A DNA stretch of 64,000 nt from Axinella damicornis (taxonomy: Eukaryota; Porifera; Demospongiae; Axinellida; Axinellidae), in contig OZ007506.1 of NCBI GenBank assembly GCA_963931865.1, positions 8,170,934-8,234,933 of the forward strand, read 5' to 3'. The translations under genes and the position numbers were made by a program. This document shows, piece after piece, positions 50,027-60,556 of this stretch; positions within the stretch are counted from its first letter, which is position 1; each line of letters starts with the position of its first letter. Under the pieces are notes generated by a model. It was not told where the DNA came from, searched no databases, and saw nothing but the letters and a program-made list of their open reading frames with translations.

Positions 50027-50452
50027 CTGACTTTTAAATGTAAGGTCTTCACTCTGCTGTTCACCATCTTCAGACAAAGAGCGCAAATACTTTTGTCTTT
50101 CGATCGGGAAACATTGATTCCAAATTTCCAATTCAACATCCGAATGGGCAAAGCCACACTTTTTACCCCAGGTACAGTATTGCTCGTTTTGCATATTCCA
50201 ACAAAGTTTGTATTCGCCTGGAATCTTCCTGGGAGTGCGTACCCGATATAAGTTCCATTCTTTCAATTCATCTTCGCTGTGAGCAAAACTACACTTCACA
50301 CCGAAGGAACACCATTTTCCACGTATCACGTTACGGCACATTTCATACGGAATATGTTGCGACACTGGTGGTGGAATACGTGGCGACATTGGTGGGGGCT
50401 CTGTTGATTGCGGCCGAGGCCCCACTTTCAGTGATGTTGGTCGTTTGGACAT
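50027..50452 (-). CDS. CCCH zinc-finger protein, first recognisable exon
   Basis: ATG at 50452 (MSKRPTSLKVGPRP); the frame is open upstream to about 50593, so the start may be earlier. Two C-x8-C-x5-C-x3-H fingers: CRNVIRGKWCSFGVKCSFAH and CWNMQNEQYCTWGKKCGFAH, each followed by EL.EW/EIW. This paired-finger pattern resembles the N-terminal fingers of HELZ/HELZ2 and ZC3H7-type RNA-binding proteins. The helicase or other C-terminal parts are not found here. The donor is GTCAG|GTATGT in phase 0. It is divergent from the duplicated gene A/B block. Confidence 0.75.
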
Positions 50453-50984
50453 TTGGGCGGCTTTGCGACGCTCAGGATAGCCTCGAACAGAGGCGCGGAG
50501 GCTACGCTCAGGAGAATCTTCCCGGCTGAGAACGGATGGTACACTTTCTTTCGTTGCACCCTGGATAGAACACCCGGCCCTGATAGAACTCACCGCGCTG
50601 GTAAATGTACTGTACTAGGCTGGCTGACATTTCCGGACACGCCCCCAGGTTTCACTGCACTGTACACAAGGCGCATGCGCCAAAAGGGAGGCGGTCTTGG
50701 TGACCTCGAATTTGGAATATTCCTCAAATGTAAGCCTGCACAGCAAAAACACTAAGTGCTTTTGTCCTTACGCCTAGAGTAGTAGTTATATGAAAACAAA
50801 TTCGTCATTCTAGCCGCAACAGCTAGCTAAGTTAGCACTGATAGCTAGCTAGCTAAATAAATATCAGTTGCAAATTAAATATGATAAACTCTGTATATGG
50901 AATAAACAAAACTTCTAGGTGGTTGCTGTACAATACTAAATTTCACTAAATATATAGCTACTTGCTTCATAAGAATACTTACAG

Positions 50985-51331
50985 ATGAACTCACAAGAAA
51001 CTTCCATTTTTCCCTTCCAGATTGCACCGTCATTGAAAAAAGCAGGTTGCAGGTCCGTGTGGGTACAACTGTGTGGATCAACACTGTCAGCATAATCTTC
51101 TACTGTAAGCCAAAATGTGTGTGGTGAATGTCCTTGAGCAGGGAAGAAGAGACGATGCAGCCAGAACAGTTCATTTTTGTCACTAATCAGAGCATCTTCA
51201 AACTGTTCGTAGTAGTATGAGCAGGCAAAGTAGTGAGTGGTCCCTGTGTCTTTGCACTCATCAGCATGCAAGCCAAGCAGTGTGGCAGACAGCAGTATAT
51301 GGTTGAATAGCAATGACTGCAAAGAAGCCAT
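50985..51331 (-). pseudogene. Gene A copy, exon 1 only
   Basis: ATG at 51331, same signal peptide and ectodomain start. A one-base insertion (GGGAAAAATGG against GGAAAATGG) shifts the frame before the splice site, and all membrane-spanning exons are deleted. Confidence 0.9.
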
Positions 51332-51715
51332 CTCCTTGACCCTCAAAAGCTAGTACAGGTTTTTGAAAATTATCATCCGGTCCATTCATCTATAATTGAA
51401 GATCTACACAATCATGACATAGTCCAATATGCAATCCCGGTACAGTTCAATTTGTGACTAGTTGCACAATCTACACAGTGATCCAAAATGATGTGGTGGT
51501 GCATCACTCTACCTTGTTATTATGGAAAGCAAAACACCAGCCAATAAGGAAATAATAAGGTGGTGGTTTATAAATACAGTGGTAGCCTAATCTACAAATT
51601 TGGTGCGTCATAAATGCAGTGGTCACTTAAAAATGTGGTGCTGTGATTCGCTCATGCGCTCCTGGTAGCTATTAATACAGAAAACACTGGGCCAGGGATA
51701 TATCATCAGATACTG

Positions 51716-53334
51716 ATGCAAGAGAAACCGGACGATGAAACAGAGGGACACCAAAAGATCACTTCCACCGTTAACTGCAAGTGTTGCAACCATGCCTTGG
51801 ACACCACACATGTATTGCTACTGTGCATTGGTGTTGTGGCCGTTGGGACAATTTCTGCCAGGCCACACAGTCACACCTGAAATGCACTAGACATGTGGGT
51901 ACCACCATGCGATTATGTTCTCACCTTGCAACCAATTCATTCACCAGACAATTTATAGTCATTGCTGTACTTTAAACCTTACTAGTTTGGAATTTGATAT
52001 GGATGAGTGAAACAGCTCTGGTTCACGCAACCTGGGAAGGCAATGTAAAGATTGTTGAAACTTTAATTGCAGCCAACGCATCACTGAATATACGAGAGAG
52101 AGTAAGTTGTGAGCCCATAATGCTATCAATGGCTGCACGTGAGTGTGTGCAATTGCAAGCAATATCTCAGTATGACTCTGATTACATATTCAGTTTGGAG
52201 AAACTGTGCTTGTGAAGGCAGCATATAGAGGATGGGTGGCCATATGTCAGATGCTCATTGATGCTGGGGCAGATGTCAATGCACAAGACATTGTAAGTCA
52301 TCGAGGGGCAACCGCACTCCTGGTAGCCGCGTTGCAACCGGTTGCAGCTCGACGATAGCGCAAGCTAGGTATTGCAACACATTCCAATTAACGCACATAC
52401 CACGTGAGGACCATGAGCGCTCGCGTCGATCGATTGAGCTGAGTCAGCAATGGCGGCCCAAGGAGATCGAGAAGACAAGAAACTTGTTATACAGCGCTCA
52501 CAACTTCGCCAGCACGGTGAGTTTTGGCATGTAAGCGTCAGTGAACGGCAGAAACTTCGCGTGCCTTTCCTAAGAACGGTACTGCCACCGGAAGTCGGAG
52601 AGAGCGCTCGAGCAATGGCGTCCACGGCGAGACAAAAGCGCTCATATCTCCACCACCAAGGTGAGTTTCAGCTCCAAAATTGTACGGTTGGGAGAGTGCA
52701 TGATAGCGATCATGAAGGTGTAGTCAGAATCTTCGTAGACCATTCCTATCACTCGAACGAATTATTTATATTATATTATATTACATTACGCGGCACTTTA
52801 TTTCCTATACCAGGAGTGTAATAATGGTGGTTCATAGTTGTTCTGCTTAACTACCAATGAAATAATTATTAGGGGCAAGTGTTCTCGCTAAGCTGTTTTG
52901 AGGGGGGTACCAACCCCCTTGGTTATCTCATGGTACCCTGGGTTGTGGTTAACTTGTCCTAAGGTACCACTATCAAGTGCAAAGCCCACTCAGTATGGGT
53001 GCACTAAAGTGGATGTTTATATTTAAGCAAGCCTACCCAGTATGAATATGACTTTACCAGCAGCTTACACAGTACCCCTTGGTTCAAATTTTCTAGTGAG
53101 AACACTGTTAGGGGTTAGCTAATCATTAATATTATTCCTGTAGATTGGTGAGACTGCCCTACACAATGCAGCAGTCATTGGGAATTTGGAAGTGGTAAGA
53201 GTGCTAATTCAAGGAGGGGCGGACATCAACCTTGTTGATGTAAAGTAAAACACAGCAGCAAAGTTAGCAGAGAATCAAGACTGCAACATTGTGGCAACAT
53301 ATCTTAGAAGTCTGGAGGAGAGTGGTAGCGCCTG
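51716..53334 (+). pseudogene. Gene B copy, ankyrin exons partly deleted
   Basis: Exon 1 is cut after about 49 codons and joined to intron 4 sequence. Exon 5 lost its acceptor (ATAG to ATGG). Exon 6 is intact. Exon 7 has a nonsense change at 53246 (AAGCAA to AAGTAA). An element is inserted in intron 6. Confidence 0.9.
52302..52822 (+). mobile_element. Repeat family X, complete copy (521 bp)
   Basis: Begins CGAGGGGCAACCGCACTCCT and ends CCTATACCAGGAGTGTAAT; CACTCCTGGTA/TACCAGGAGTG are inverted. The interior has two exon-like cassettes, each starting ATGGCG and ending in GTGAGTTT donors. Inserted in the gene B pseudogene. Class unknown, non-autonomous. Confidence 0.75.
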
Positions 53335-53359
53335 AGGCCTAAGTTAGCTAGATGTGATA

Positions 53360-53500
53360 CCGTAGTCGCGCGTTATTAGGCGCAGCTTACTTATAGGCGC
53401 ATATTCGCTGTTAGGCGCAGGTTCAACTCTCGTCCCAGGTACTCGCTGTTAAGCGCTGCAGTCTTCTTCCTAAAACTCTGCCATTTTCGATCATACAGAG
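53360..53500. mobile_element. Relative of the 11789-11989 MITE
   Basis: GCGCGTTATTAGGCGCAGCT and related TTAGGCGC motifs, partly in opposite order to the copy in RFC1 intron 4. Confidence 0.45.
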
Positions 53501-53552
53501 TGGAAAACAGCTATAATTCGAATTAAAGCGCATTCCTATTCGAGGAATGTCA

Positions 53553-53612
53553 TTGGGGCGAGCCTGAGCGAGCCCCACATAGACGAGTTTGCTGTGAATT
53601 TTCCATATATTT
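53553..53612 (+). mobile_element. Helentron unit Y1, 5' fragment
   Basis: TTGGGGCGAGCCTGAGCGAG + CCCCACATAGACGAGTTTGC and 20 more nt, then cut by family X. Confidence 0.8.
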
Positions 53613-54623
53613 CGAGGGGCAACCGCACTCCTGGTAGCGCCGTTACAACTCCGCGGTTGCCTCGCAGTAGCGCAAGCTAATTATTGCAATTCGTTCCAAT
53701 TAACGCACATGCCACGTGGCAACCACGCTCAGTCGAACGCTAGCAATGGCGACCAAAGGGAAGACACGAAATTATAACAGCACTTACAACCTTGCCAGCA
53801 CGGTGAGTTTCGGTATGTAACGTCAGTGAACAACAGCGATTACGGCTGTGTGGTCAGAATCTTTGTGGGCCCTTCGTATGACTGTACTGGCAACCAACGT
53901 CGAAGAGAACGATCGAGCAATGGCGGCCGACGGCACGACAAAAGCGCTTGTATCTCCATCACCAAGGTGAGTTTCGCCACGATTATTGTGTGGTTGTGTC
54001 ACTGCATGATAGCGATCACGATGGTGTAGTCAGAATCTCTGTAGACCTTTCCTGCGTGCTGTGAGGTTTGATTATTTAATTATTTAGATTATTTAGATTA
54101 TTTAATTATTTACGCGGCACAATTTTTCCTATACCAGGAGTGTAATAATTATTTACGCGGCACAATTTTTCCTATACCAGGAGTGTAACGAGGGGCAACC
54201 GCACTCCTGTAGCCGTTGCAACGCCGCGGTTGCCTCGCCGTAGCGAAGCTAAATTATTGCAATTCGTTCCAATTAACGCACATGCCACGTGGCTCAGTCG
54301 ATCGCGAGCAATGGCGACCAAAAGGAAGACAAGACAGCACTCACAACTCAGCCAGCACGGTGAGTTTTGGCATGTAAGCGTCAGTTAACGACAGCGATCA
54401 CGGCTGTGTGGTCAGAATCTTCGTGTGCCTTTCCTAAGAACGGTACTGCCACCGGAAGTCGGAGAGAGCGCTCGAGCAATGGCGGCCACGGCGAGACAAA
54501 AGCGCTCATATCTCCACCACCAAGGTGAGTTTCAGCACCAAAATTGTACGGTTGGGACAGTGCATGATAGCGATCATGAAGTCAGAATCTTCGTAGGCCA
54601 TTCCTATCACTCGAACGAGTTAA
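53613..54623 (+). mobile_element. Repeat family X, two joined copies
   Basis: Copies begin at 53613 and 54189. The first ends with its 3' terminus duplicated (CCAGGAGTGTAAT at about 54134 and again ending 54188), and the second begins directly after TGTAA. The second is cut by unit Y2 at 54624. Confidence 0.8.
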
Positions 54624-54698
54624 TTGGGGCGAGCGTGAGCGAGCCCCACATAGACGAGTTTGATGTGAATTTTCTTTATTTCTATATTTCTATATTTC
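54624..54698 (+). mobile_element. Helentron unit Y2, 5' fragment
   Basis: 75 nt of the Y 5' end, then family X starts at 54699. Confidence 0.8.
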
Positions 54699-55162
54699 CG
54701 AGGGGCAACCGCACTCCTGGTAGCCGTTGCAACTCCGCGGTTGCCTCGCAGTAGCGCAAGCTAATTATTGCAATTCGTTCCAATTAACGCACATGCCACG
54801 TGGCAACCACGCTCAGTCGAACGCTAGCAATGGCGACCAAAAGGAAGACAAGAAATTATAGCAGCGCTTACAACCTTGCGGCCAGCACGGTGAGTTTCGG
54901 TATGTAACCGTCAGTGAACAACAGCGATTACGGCTGTGAGGTCTGAATCTTTGTGGGCCCTTCGTATGACTGTACTGGCAACCAACGTCGAAGAGAACGA
55001 TCGAGCAATGGCGGCCGACGGCACGACAAAAGCGCTTGTATCTCCATCACCAAGGTGAGTTTCGCCACAATTATTGTGTGGTTGTGTCACTGCATGATAG
55101 CGATCACGATGGTGTAGTCAGAATCTTTGTAGGCCTTTTCTGCGAGCTATGAGGTTTGATTA
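54699..55162 (+). mobile_element. Repeat family X copy, 3' end cut
   Basis: Starts CGAGGGGCAACCGCACTCCT; the exon-like ATGGCG cassettes are present. Interrupted at 55163 by unit Y3. Confidence 0.8.
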
Positions 55163-55850
55163 TTGGGGCGAGCGTGAGCGAGCCCCACATAGACGAGTTC
55201 AATGTGAATTTTCTTTATTTCTATATATATTTCTATATATCTATATATATATATATATATATATATATCGTACGTCGTGCCGTAAATCACTTCCTGCTCG
55301 TATTTTGCGTGTTCTTGCGTCATGCGTTATTTCCAAACTGAGTTCACTTCCTGCTCGTGCGTTGATATCGTCCAACTGAGACGCGAACTATGAACAGTCT
55401 ACCTCAACAAGGCCTTGCAAGGATGGAGACTATAGTGGGGCGGTGAGTGGCTAAAGCATTTCATGAAGACGGGGAGAGCGCTTCAGTGAGACCAAGGGAG
55501 GTGATCCTCCTTGAACTCACAATCCCCTATAACTCGCCGGAGTCCCTTTCAAATGCTAAGCCATGCAACTGCTCAGAGGATGGGAAGTTGACCGCCCTGC
55601 ACACGGTAACACTAAACTCACTGTGACCAGTCATGACAGATCTGGCATCAGCAGAGAACGAGGAAGTCATCCTCGGGTGATCTGTGTCGTTAAGTTGTGT
55701 TATGCTCCCCGTCAGACTCACATTCTGATGACATGCACATGCAACTGCTCCATGCACATTCAGCACAATGTCATGCAACTTTTCCATGCAAATTCAGCAC
55801 CTGCATGTAACTCGCTCACGCTCGCCCCACAATGTCCTGCATTCCCCTAG
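55163..55850 (+). mobile_element. Non-autonomous Helitron/Helentron unit Y3
   Basis: 5' TTGGGGCGAGCGTGAGCGAG; 3' CTCGCTCACGCTCGCCCCAC + AATGTCCTGCATTCCCCTAG. The 3' inverted copy of the 5' end lies about 20 nt inside the CTAG terminus. Contains a TA repeat, the CGTACGTCGTGCCGTAAATC block and a Rep-derived scrap. Confidence 0.85.
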
Positions 55851-56591
55851 TTTAATTACATTATTTACGCGGCACAATTTTTCCCCTACCAGGAGTGTAA
55901 TATATATATATATATATATCGTACGTCGTGCCGTAAATCACTTCCTGCTCGTATTTTGCGTGTTCTTGCGTCATGCGTTATTTCCAAACTGAGTTCACTT
56001 CCTGCTCGTGCGTTGATATCGTCAACTGAGACGCGAACTATGAACAGTCTACCTCAACAAGGCCTTGCAAGGATGGAGACTATAGTGGGGCGGTGAGTGG
56101 CTAAAGCATTTCATGAAGACGGGGAGAGCGCTTCAGTGAGACCAAGGGAGGTGATCCTCCTTGAACTCACAATCCCCTATAACTCGCCGGAGTCCCTTTC
56201 AAATGCTAAGCCATGCAACTGCTCAGAGGATGGGAAGTTGACTGCCCTGCACACGGTAACACTAAGCTCACTGTGACCAGTCATGACAGATCTGGCATCA
56301 GCAGAGAACGAGGAAGTCATCCTCGGTGGCAACAACAGAGACAGAGACTGCTCCTGGACCTACCTGCCAGACTGCTTCAACGCTGTGAAGTGCATGCACG
56401 AGTGTCATAACTTCTGGTGTGATCTGTGTCGTTAAGTTGTGTTATGCTCCCCGTCAGACTCACATTCTGATGACATGCACATGCAACTGCTCCATGCACA
56501 TTCAGCACAATGTCATGCAACTGTTCCATGCAAATTCAGCACCTGCATGTACTCGCTCACGCTCGCCCCACAATGTCCTGCATTCCCCTAG
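55851..56591 (+). mobile_element. Unit Y4 with its 5' end replaced by a family X 3' end
   Basis: A family X tail (TTACGCGGCACAATTTTTCC ... CAGGAGTGTAAT) joins Y inside the TA repeat (about 55895). The rest matches Y3 with an extra 90-bp segment, and it ends CCCTAG at 56591. Confidence 0.8.
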
Positions 56592-56602
56592 TTATATTAT
56601 AT

Positions 56603-57416
56603 TTGGGGCGAGCCTGAGCGAGCCCCACATAGACGAGTTTGCTGTGAATTTTCCATATATTTATTTATTTATTTATTTCTTTATATATATCTATCGTACG
56701 TCGTGCCGTAAATCACTTCCTGCTCGTATTTTGCGTGTCATTGCGTCATGCGTTAATTCAAACCACAAACGAACTCACCATTGCAACGTCAACGACATAG
56801 ACACGAACCATGAACGGTCTACCTCAACAAGGATGGAGACTATATATAGCGCGCGGTGAGGGGCTATATAAAGCATTTCATGAAGACAGGGAGAGTGCTT
56901 CAAGCGATCTCATGTCCTGTGCATGCAGAGCACATCATAGTGTGCATTAGCTAGCTAGCTAGCATGCATGCAGGCTATAATAGCTATAAACCATCACGGT
57001 GTGTTAGACTGCTGCTTCAGCTATTGCCAGAGGATGGGAACTTGACTGGCCTGCGCTCGGTAACACTTACCTCACTGTGACATGCAGTCAAGACACAGAT
57101 CTGGCATCAGCAGAGAATGAGAAAGTCGCCCTCCGGTGGCGACAACAAAGACAGAGAGCTCTCCTGGACCTACCTACCAGACTGCTTCGGCTAACCTGAT
57201 TCGCAGTTGCTGTGAAGTGCATGGGTGTACTTTTAGTGTCATAACTTCTGTGTCCTTAAGTCGTGCTATGCTCTCCGTCACATTCAGATGACATGCACTG
57301 ACAGTCATGCACATGCATCTGCTCCATGTAGGAACACATGCTCATGCAACTGCTCCATGCACATTCGACAACTGTACTCGCTCAGGCTCGCCCCACAATG
57401 TTCTGCATTCGTCTAG
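56603..57416 (+). mobile_element. Non-autonomous Helitron/Helentron unit Y5
   Basis: 814 nt from TTGGGGCGAGC to GTCTAG. Joined directly to Y6. Confidence 0.88.
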
Positions 57417-57468
57417 TTGGGGCGAGCCTGAGCGAGCCCCACATAGACGAGTTTGCTGTGAATTTTCT

Positions 57469-57502
<34 letters not shown>

Positions 57503-58209
57503 TACGTCGTGCCGTAAATCACTTCCTGCTCGTATTTTGCGTGTCATTGCGTCATGCGTTAATTCAAACCACAAACATTGCAACGTCAACGACTTAGACA
57601 CGAACCATGAACGGTCTACCTCAACAAGGATGGAGACTATAGCGCACGGTGAGGGGCTAAAGCATTTCATGAAGACGGGGAGAGTGCTTCAAGCGATCTC
57701 ATGTCCTGCATGCAGAGCACATCATGGTGTGCATTAGCTAGCTAGCTAGCATGCATGCAGGCTTTAAGCTATAAACCATCGCGGTGTGTTGGACTGCTGC
57801 TTCAGCTATTGCCAGAGGATGGGAACTTGACTGGCCTGCGCTTGGTAACACTTAACTCACTGTGACATGCAGTCAAGACACAGATCTGGCATCAGCAGAC
57901 AATGAGAAAGTCGCCCGGCCTCCGGTGGCGACAACAAAGACAGAGAGCTCTCCTGGACCTACCTACCAGACTGCTTCGGCTAACCTGATTTGCAGTTGCT
58001 GTGAAGTGCATGGGTGTACTTTTAGTGTCATAACTTCTGTGTCCTTAAGTCGTGCTATGCTCTCCGTCACATTCGGATGACATGCACTGACAGTCATGCA
58101 CATGCATCTGCTCCATGTAGGAACACATGCTCATGCAACTGCTCCATGCACATTCGACAACTGTATATACTCGCTCAGGCTCGCCCCACAATGTTCTGCA
58201 TTCGTCTAG
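57417..58209 (+). mobile_element. Non-autonomous Helitron/Helentron unit Y6
   Basis: 793 nt, same ends and same internal order as Y5. Followed by a spacer of about 10 nt (TATATTATAT). Confidence 0.88.
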
Positions 58210-58219
58210 TATATTATAT

Positions 58220-59049
58220 TTGGGGCGAGCCTGAGCGAGCCCCACATAGACGAGTTTGCTGTGAATTTTCCATATATTTATTTATTTATTTCTTTCTTTA
58301 TTTCTTTATATATATCTATCGTACGTCGTGCCGTAAATCACTTCCTGCTCGTATTTTGCGTGTCATTGCGTCATGCGTTAATTCAAACCACAAACGAACT
58401 CACCATTGCAACGTCAACGACATAGCTAGACACGAACCATGAACGGTCTACCTCAACAAGGATGGAGACTATAGCGCGCGGTGAGGGGCTATATAAAGCA
58501 TTTCATGAAGACGAGGAGAATGCTTCAAGCGATCTCATGTCCCGGCTGCAAATGCAGAGCACATCATGGTGTGCATTAGCTAGCTAGCTAGCATGCATGC
58601 AGGCTTTAATAGCTATAAACCATCACGGTGTGTTAGACTGCTACTTCAGCTATTGCCAGAGGATGGGAACTTGACTGGCCTGCGCTCGGTAACACTTACC
58701 TCACTGTGACATGCAGTCAAGACACAGATCTGGCATCAGCAGAGAATGAGAAAGTCGCCCTCCGGTGGCGACAACAAAGACAGAGAGCTCTCCTGGACCT
58801 ACCTACCAGACTGCTTCGGCTAACCTGATTCGCAGTTGCTGTGAAGTGCATGGGTGTACTTTTAGTGTCATAACTTCTGTGTCCTCAAGTCATGCTATGC
58901 TCTCCGTCACATTCAGATGACATGCACTGACAGTCATGCACATGCATCTGCTCCATGTAGGAACACATGCGCATGCAACTGCATGCTCCATGCACATTCG
59001 ACAACTGTACTCGCTCAGGCTCGCCCCACAATGTTCTGCATTCGTCTAG
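58220..59049 (+). mobile_element. Non-autonomous Helitron/Helentron unit Y7
   Basis: 830 nt. Its CTAG end touches the first base of the autonomous element. Confidence 0.88.
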
Positions 59050-59286
59050 TTGGGGCGAGCGTGAGCGAGCCCCACATAGACGAGTTTGCTGTGAATTTTC
59101 TTTATTTCTATATTTCTATATTTCTATATATATATATATATATCGTATGTCGTGCCGTAAATCACTTCCTGCTCTTATTTGCACGTTCACTTTTAAAATT
59201 ATTGCAACGTACACGCTACGTGGACGTACACTACTTTGCATGCAACGTACAAGCCACGTTGACTACTGTGTACATGTAAAATCGTG

Positions 59287-60420
59287 ATGGAGTCTACAAC
59301 AAGCGTCCGGAACAAAGAAGAGAGACTTCGACGTAGGAGGGAACGAGAAAGGGCCCGCCGTGCTGCTGAAACAGCGGAAGAAAAGGAACGACGGCTGAGG
59401 CAGCGACGAGAGAGAGACAGAGCTAGGCGCGCTGCTCAAAACCGTGAGGAAAGGGAGTCCAGACTGGAGAGAATGAGAGCAGCCCAACAGGAGAGATTGG
59501 CAGTTGAGACTGCTGAAGAGAGAGACACCAGACTGGAGACACTGAGAGCAGCCCAACAGGAGAGATTGGCAGTTGAGACTGCTGAAGAGAGAGACACCAG
59601 ACTGGAGACACTGAGAGCAGCTCAACAGGAGAGATTGGCAGTTGAGACTGCTGAAGAGAGAGACACCAGACTGGAGACACTGAGAGCAGCTCAACAGGAG
59701 AGATTGGCAGTTGAGACTGCTGAAGAGAGAGACACCAGGCTGGAGAGACTGAGAGAAGTTCACCAGGACAGAATGACAACTGAGACTGCTGAAGAGAGAG
59801 ACACAAGACTGGAGAGAGTGAGAGCAGCTCAACAAGAGAGATTGGCAGTTGAGACTGCTGAAGAGAGAGATGTAAGATTGGAGAGACTGAGAGAAGTTCA
59901 CCAGGACAGAATGACAACTGAGACTGCTGAAGAGAGAGACACAAGACTGGAGAGAGTGAGAGCAGCTCAACAAGAGAGATTGGCAGTTGAGACTGCTGAA
60001 GAGAGAAATGTAAGATTGGAGAGACTGAGAGAAGTTCACCAGGACAGAATGACAACTGAGACTGCTGAAGAGAGAGACGCCAGGCTGGAGAGAGTGAGAG
60101 CAGCTCAACAGGAAAGATTGGCAGTTGAGACTGCTGAAGACAGAGACGCCAGGCTGGAGAGAGTGAGAGCATCTAACCAGGACAGATACGATAGAGATGC
60201 CCACAGTGAGCGTTCTGTTCAGAGGAAAATGTTGAACTTTCACAATCAGATTGCATCACTGAATTGCCCACAGTGCACCACCTGCTGTGAGGGATTCCCT
60301 GGCCTCCGCTTTAGCTCTCATTCTGCTGAATGTATGCGTTGCAGCCAGGACAAGCACATCCCGAAACTGTATTCCCCTGCTAACAACATGGATCCAGGCC
60401 CCATTCCCCCCCAGCTGCAG
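59287..60420 (+). CDS. Helitron Rep-helicase protein, exon 1 (coiled-coil repeats and Cys/His segment)
   Basis: ATG at 59287 (MESTTSVRNKEER); 378 codons, donor CTGCAG|GTTTGT in phase 0. Residues about 10-308 are 13 tandem 23-residue repeats rich in R, E, A and Q (LERVRAAQQERLAVETAE type), predicted as one long charged helix or coiled coil. A segment LNCPQCTTCCEGFP ... CMRCSQDKHIP then gives a CxxC..CC..CxxC group with His that could bind zinc, as in many Helitron N-termini. In other Helitrons this region is short and variable; here it is expanded. Confidence 0.88.
59314..60210 (+). repeat. 69-bp coding minisatellite (13 units)
   Basis: Units of 23 codons. The first two are diverged, the last eleven very similar. 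Three copies of a two-unit (138-bp) higher-order repeat alternate RAAQQERLAVETAE with REVHQDRMTTETAE. Confidence 0.95.
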
Positions 60421-60556
60421 GTTTGTGCATTCACATAGTCATTACCAGTCTTGTGAAACCTTGCATAATTATGATAGCAATTAACATGTACTGCCTCTCA
60501 GGGTTTGATATGATAACAATCAATACAAATTTAATTGTCATGCCATTTCCTCACAG

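Larger units (their letters stand above)
50640..53340. repeat. Segmental duplication of the gene A/B region (26.3-31.5 kb)
   Basis: Near-identical blocks in the same order: 3' flank of A, A exon 1, intergenic region, B exons 1, 5, 6 and 7. Missing are about 1.9 kb (A exons 2-3), part of the intergenic region and B exons 2-4. A repeat was inserted at 52302. Confidence 0.93.

Noticed and set aside
55149..59287. Many short ORFs with runs of Tyr-Ile in the Helentron array
   Set aside because: Products of the TA-repeat segment and of repeated unit frames; no shared protein motif.
59263..60243. 326- and 249-codon minus-strand ORFs rich in Ser/Leu/Gln
   Set aside because: Antisense of the 69-bp repeat in the Helitron exon; the repeat keeps several frames open.
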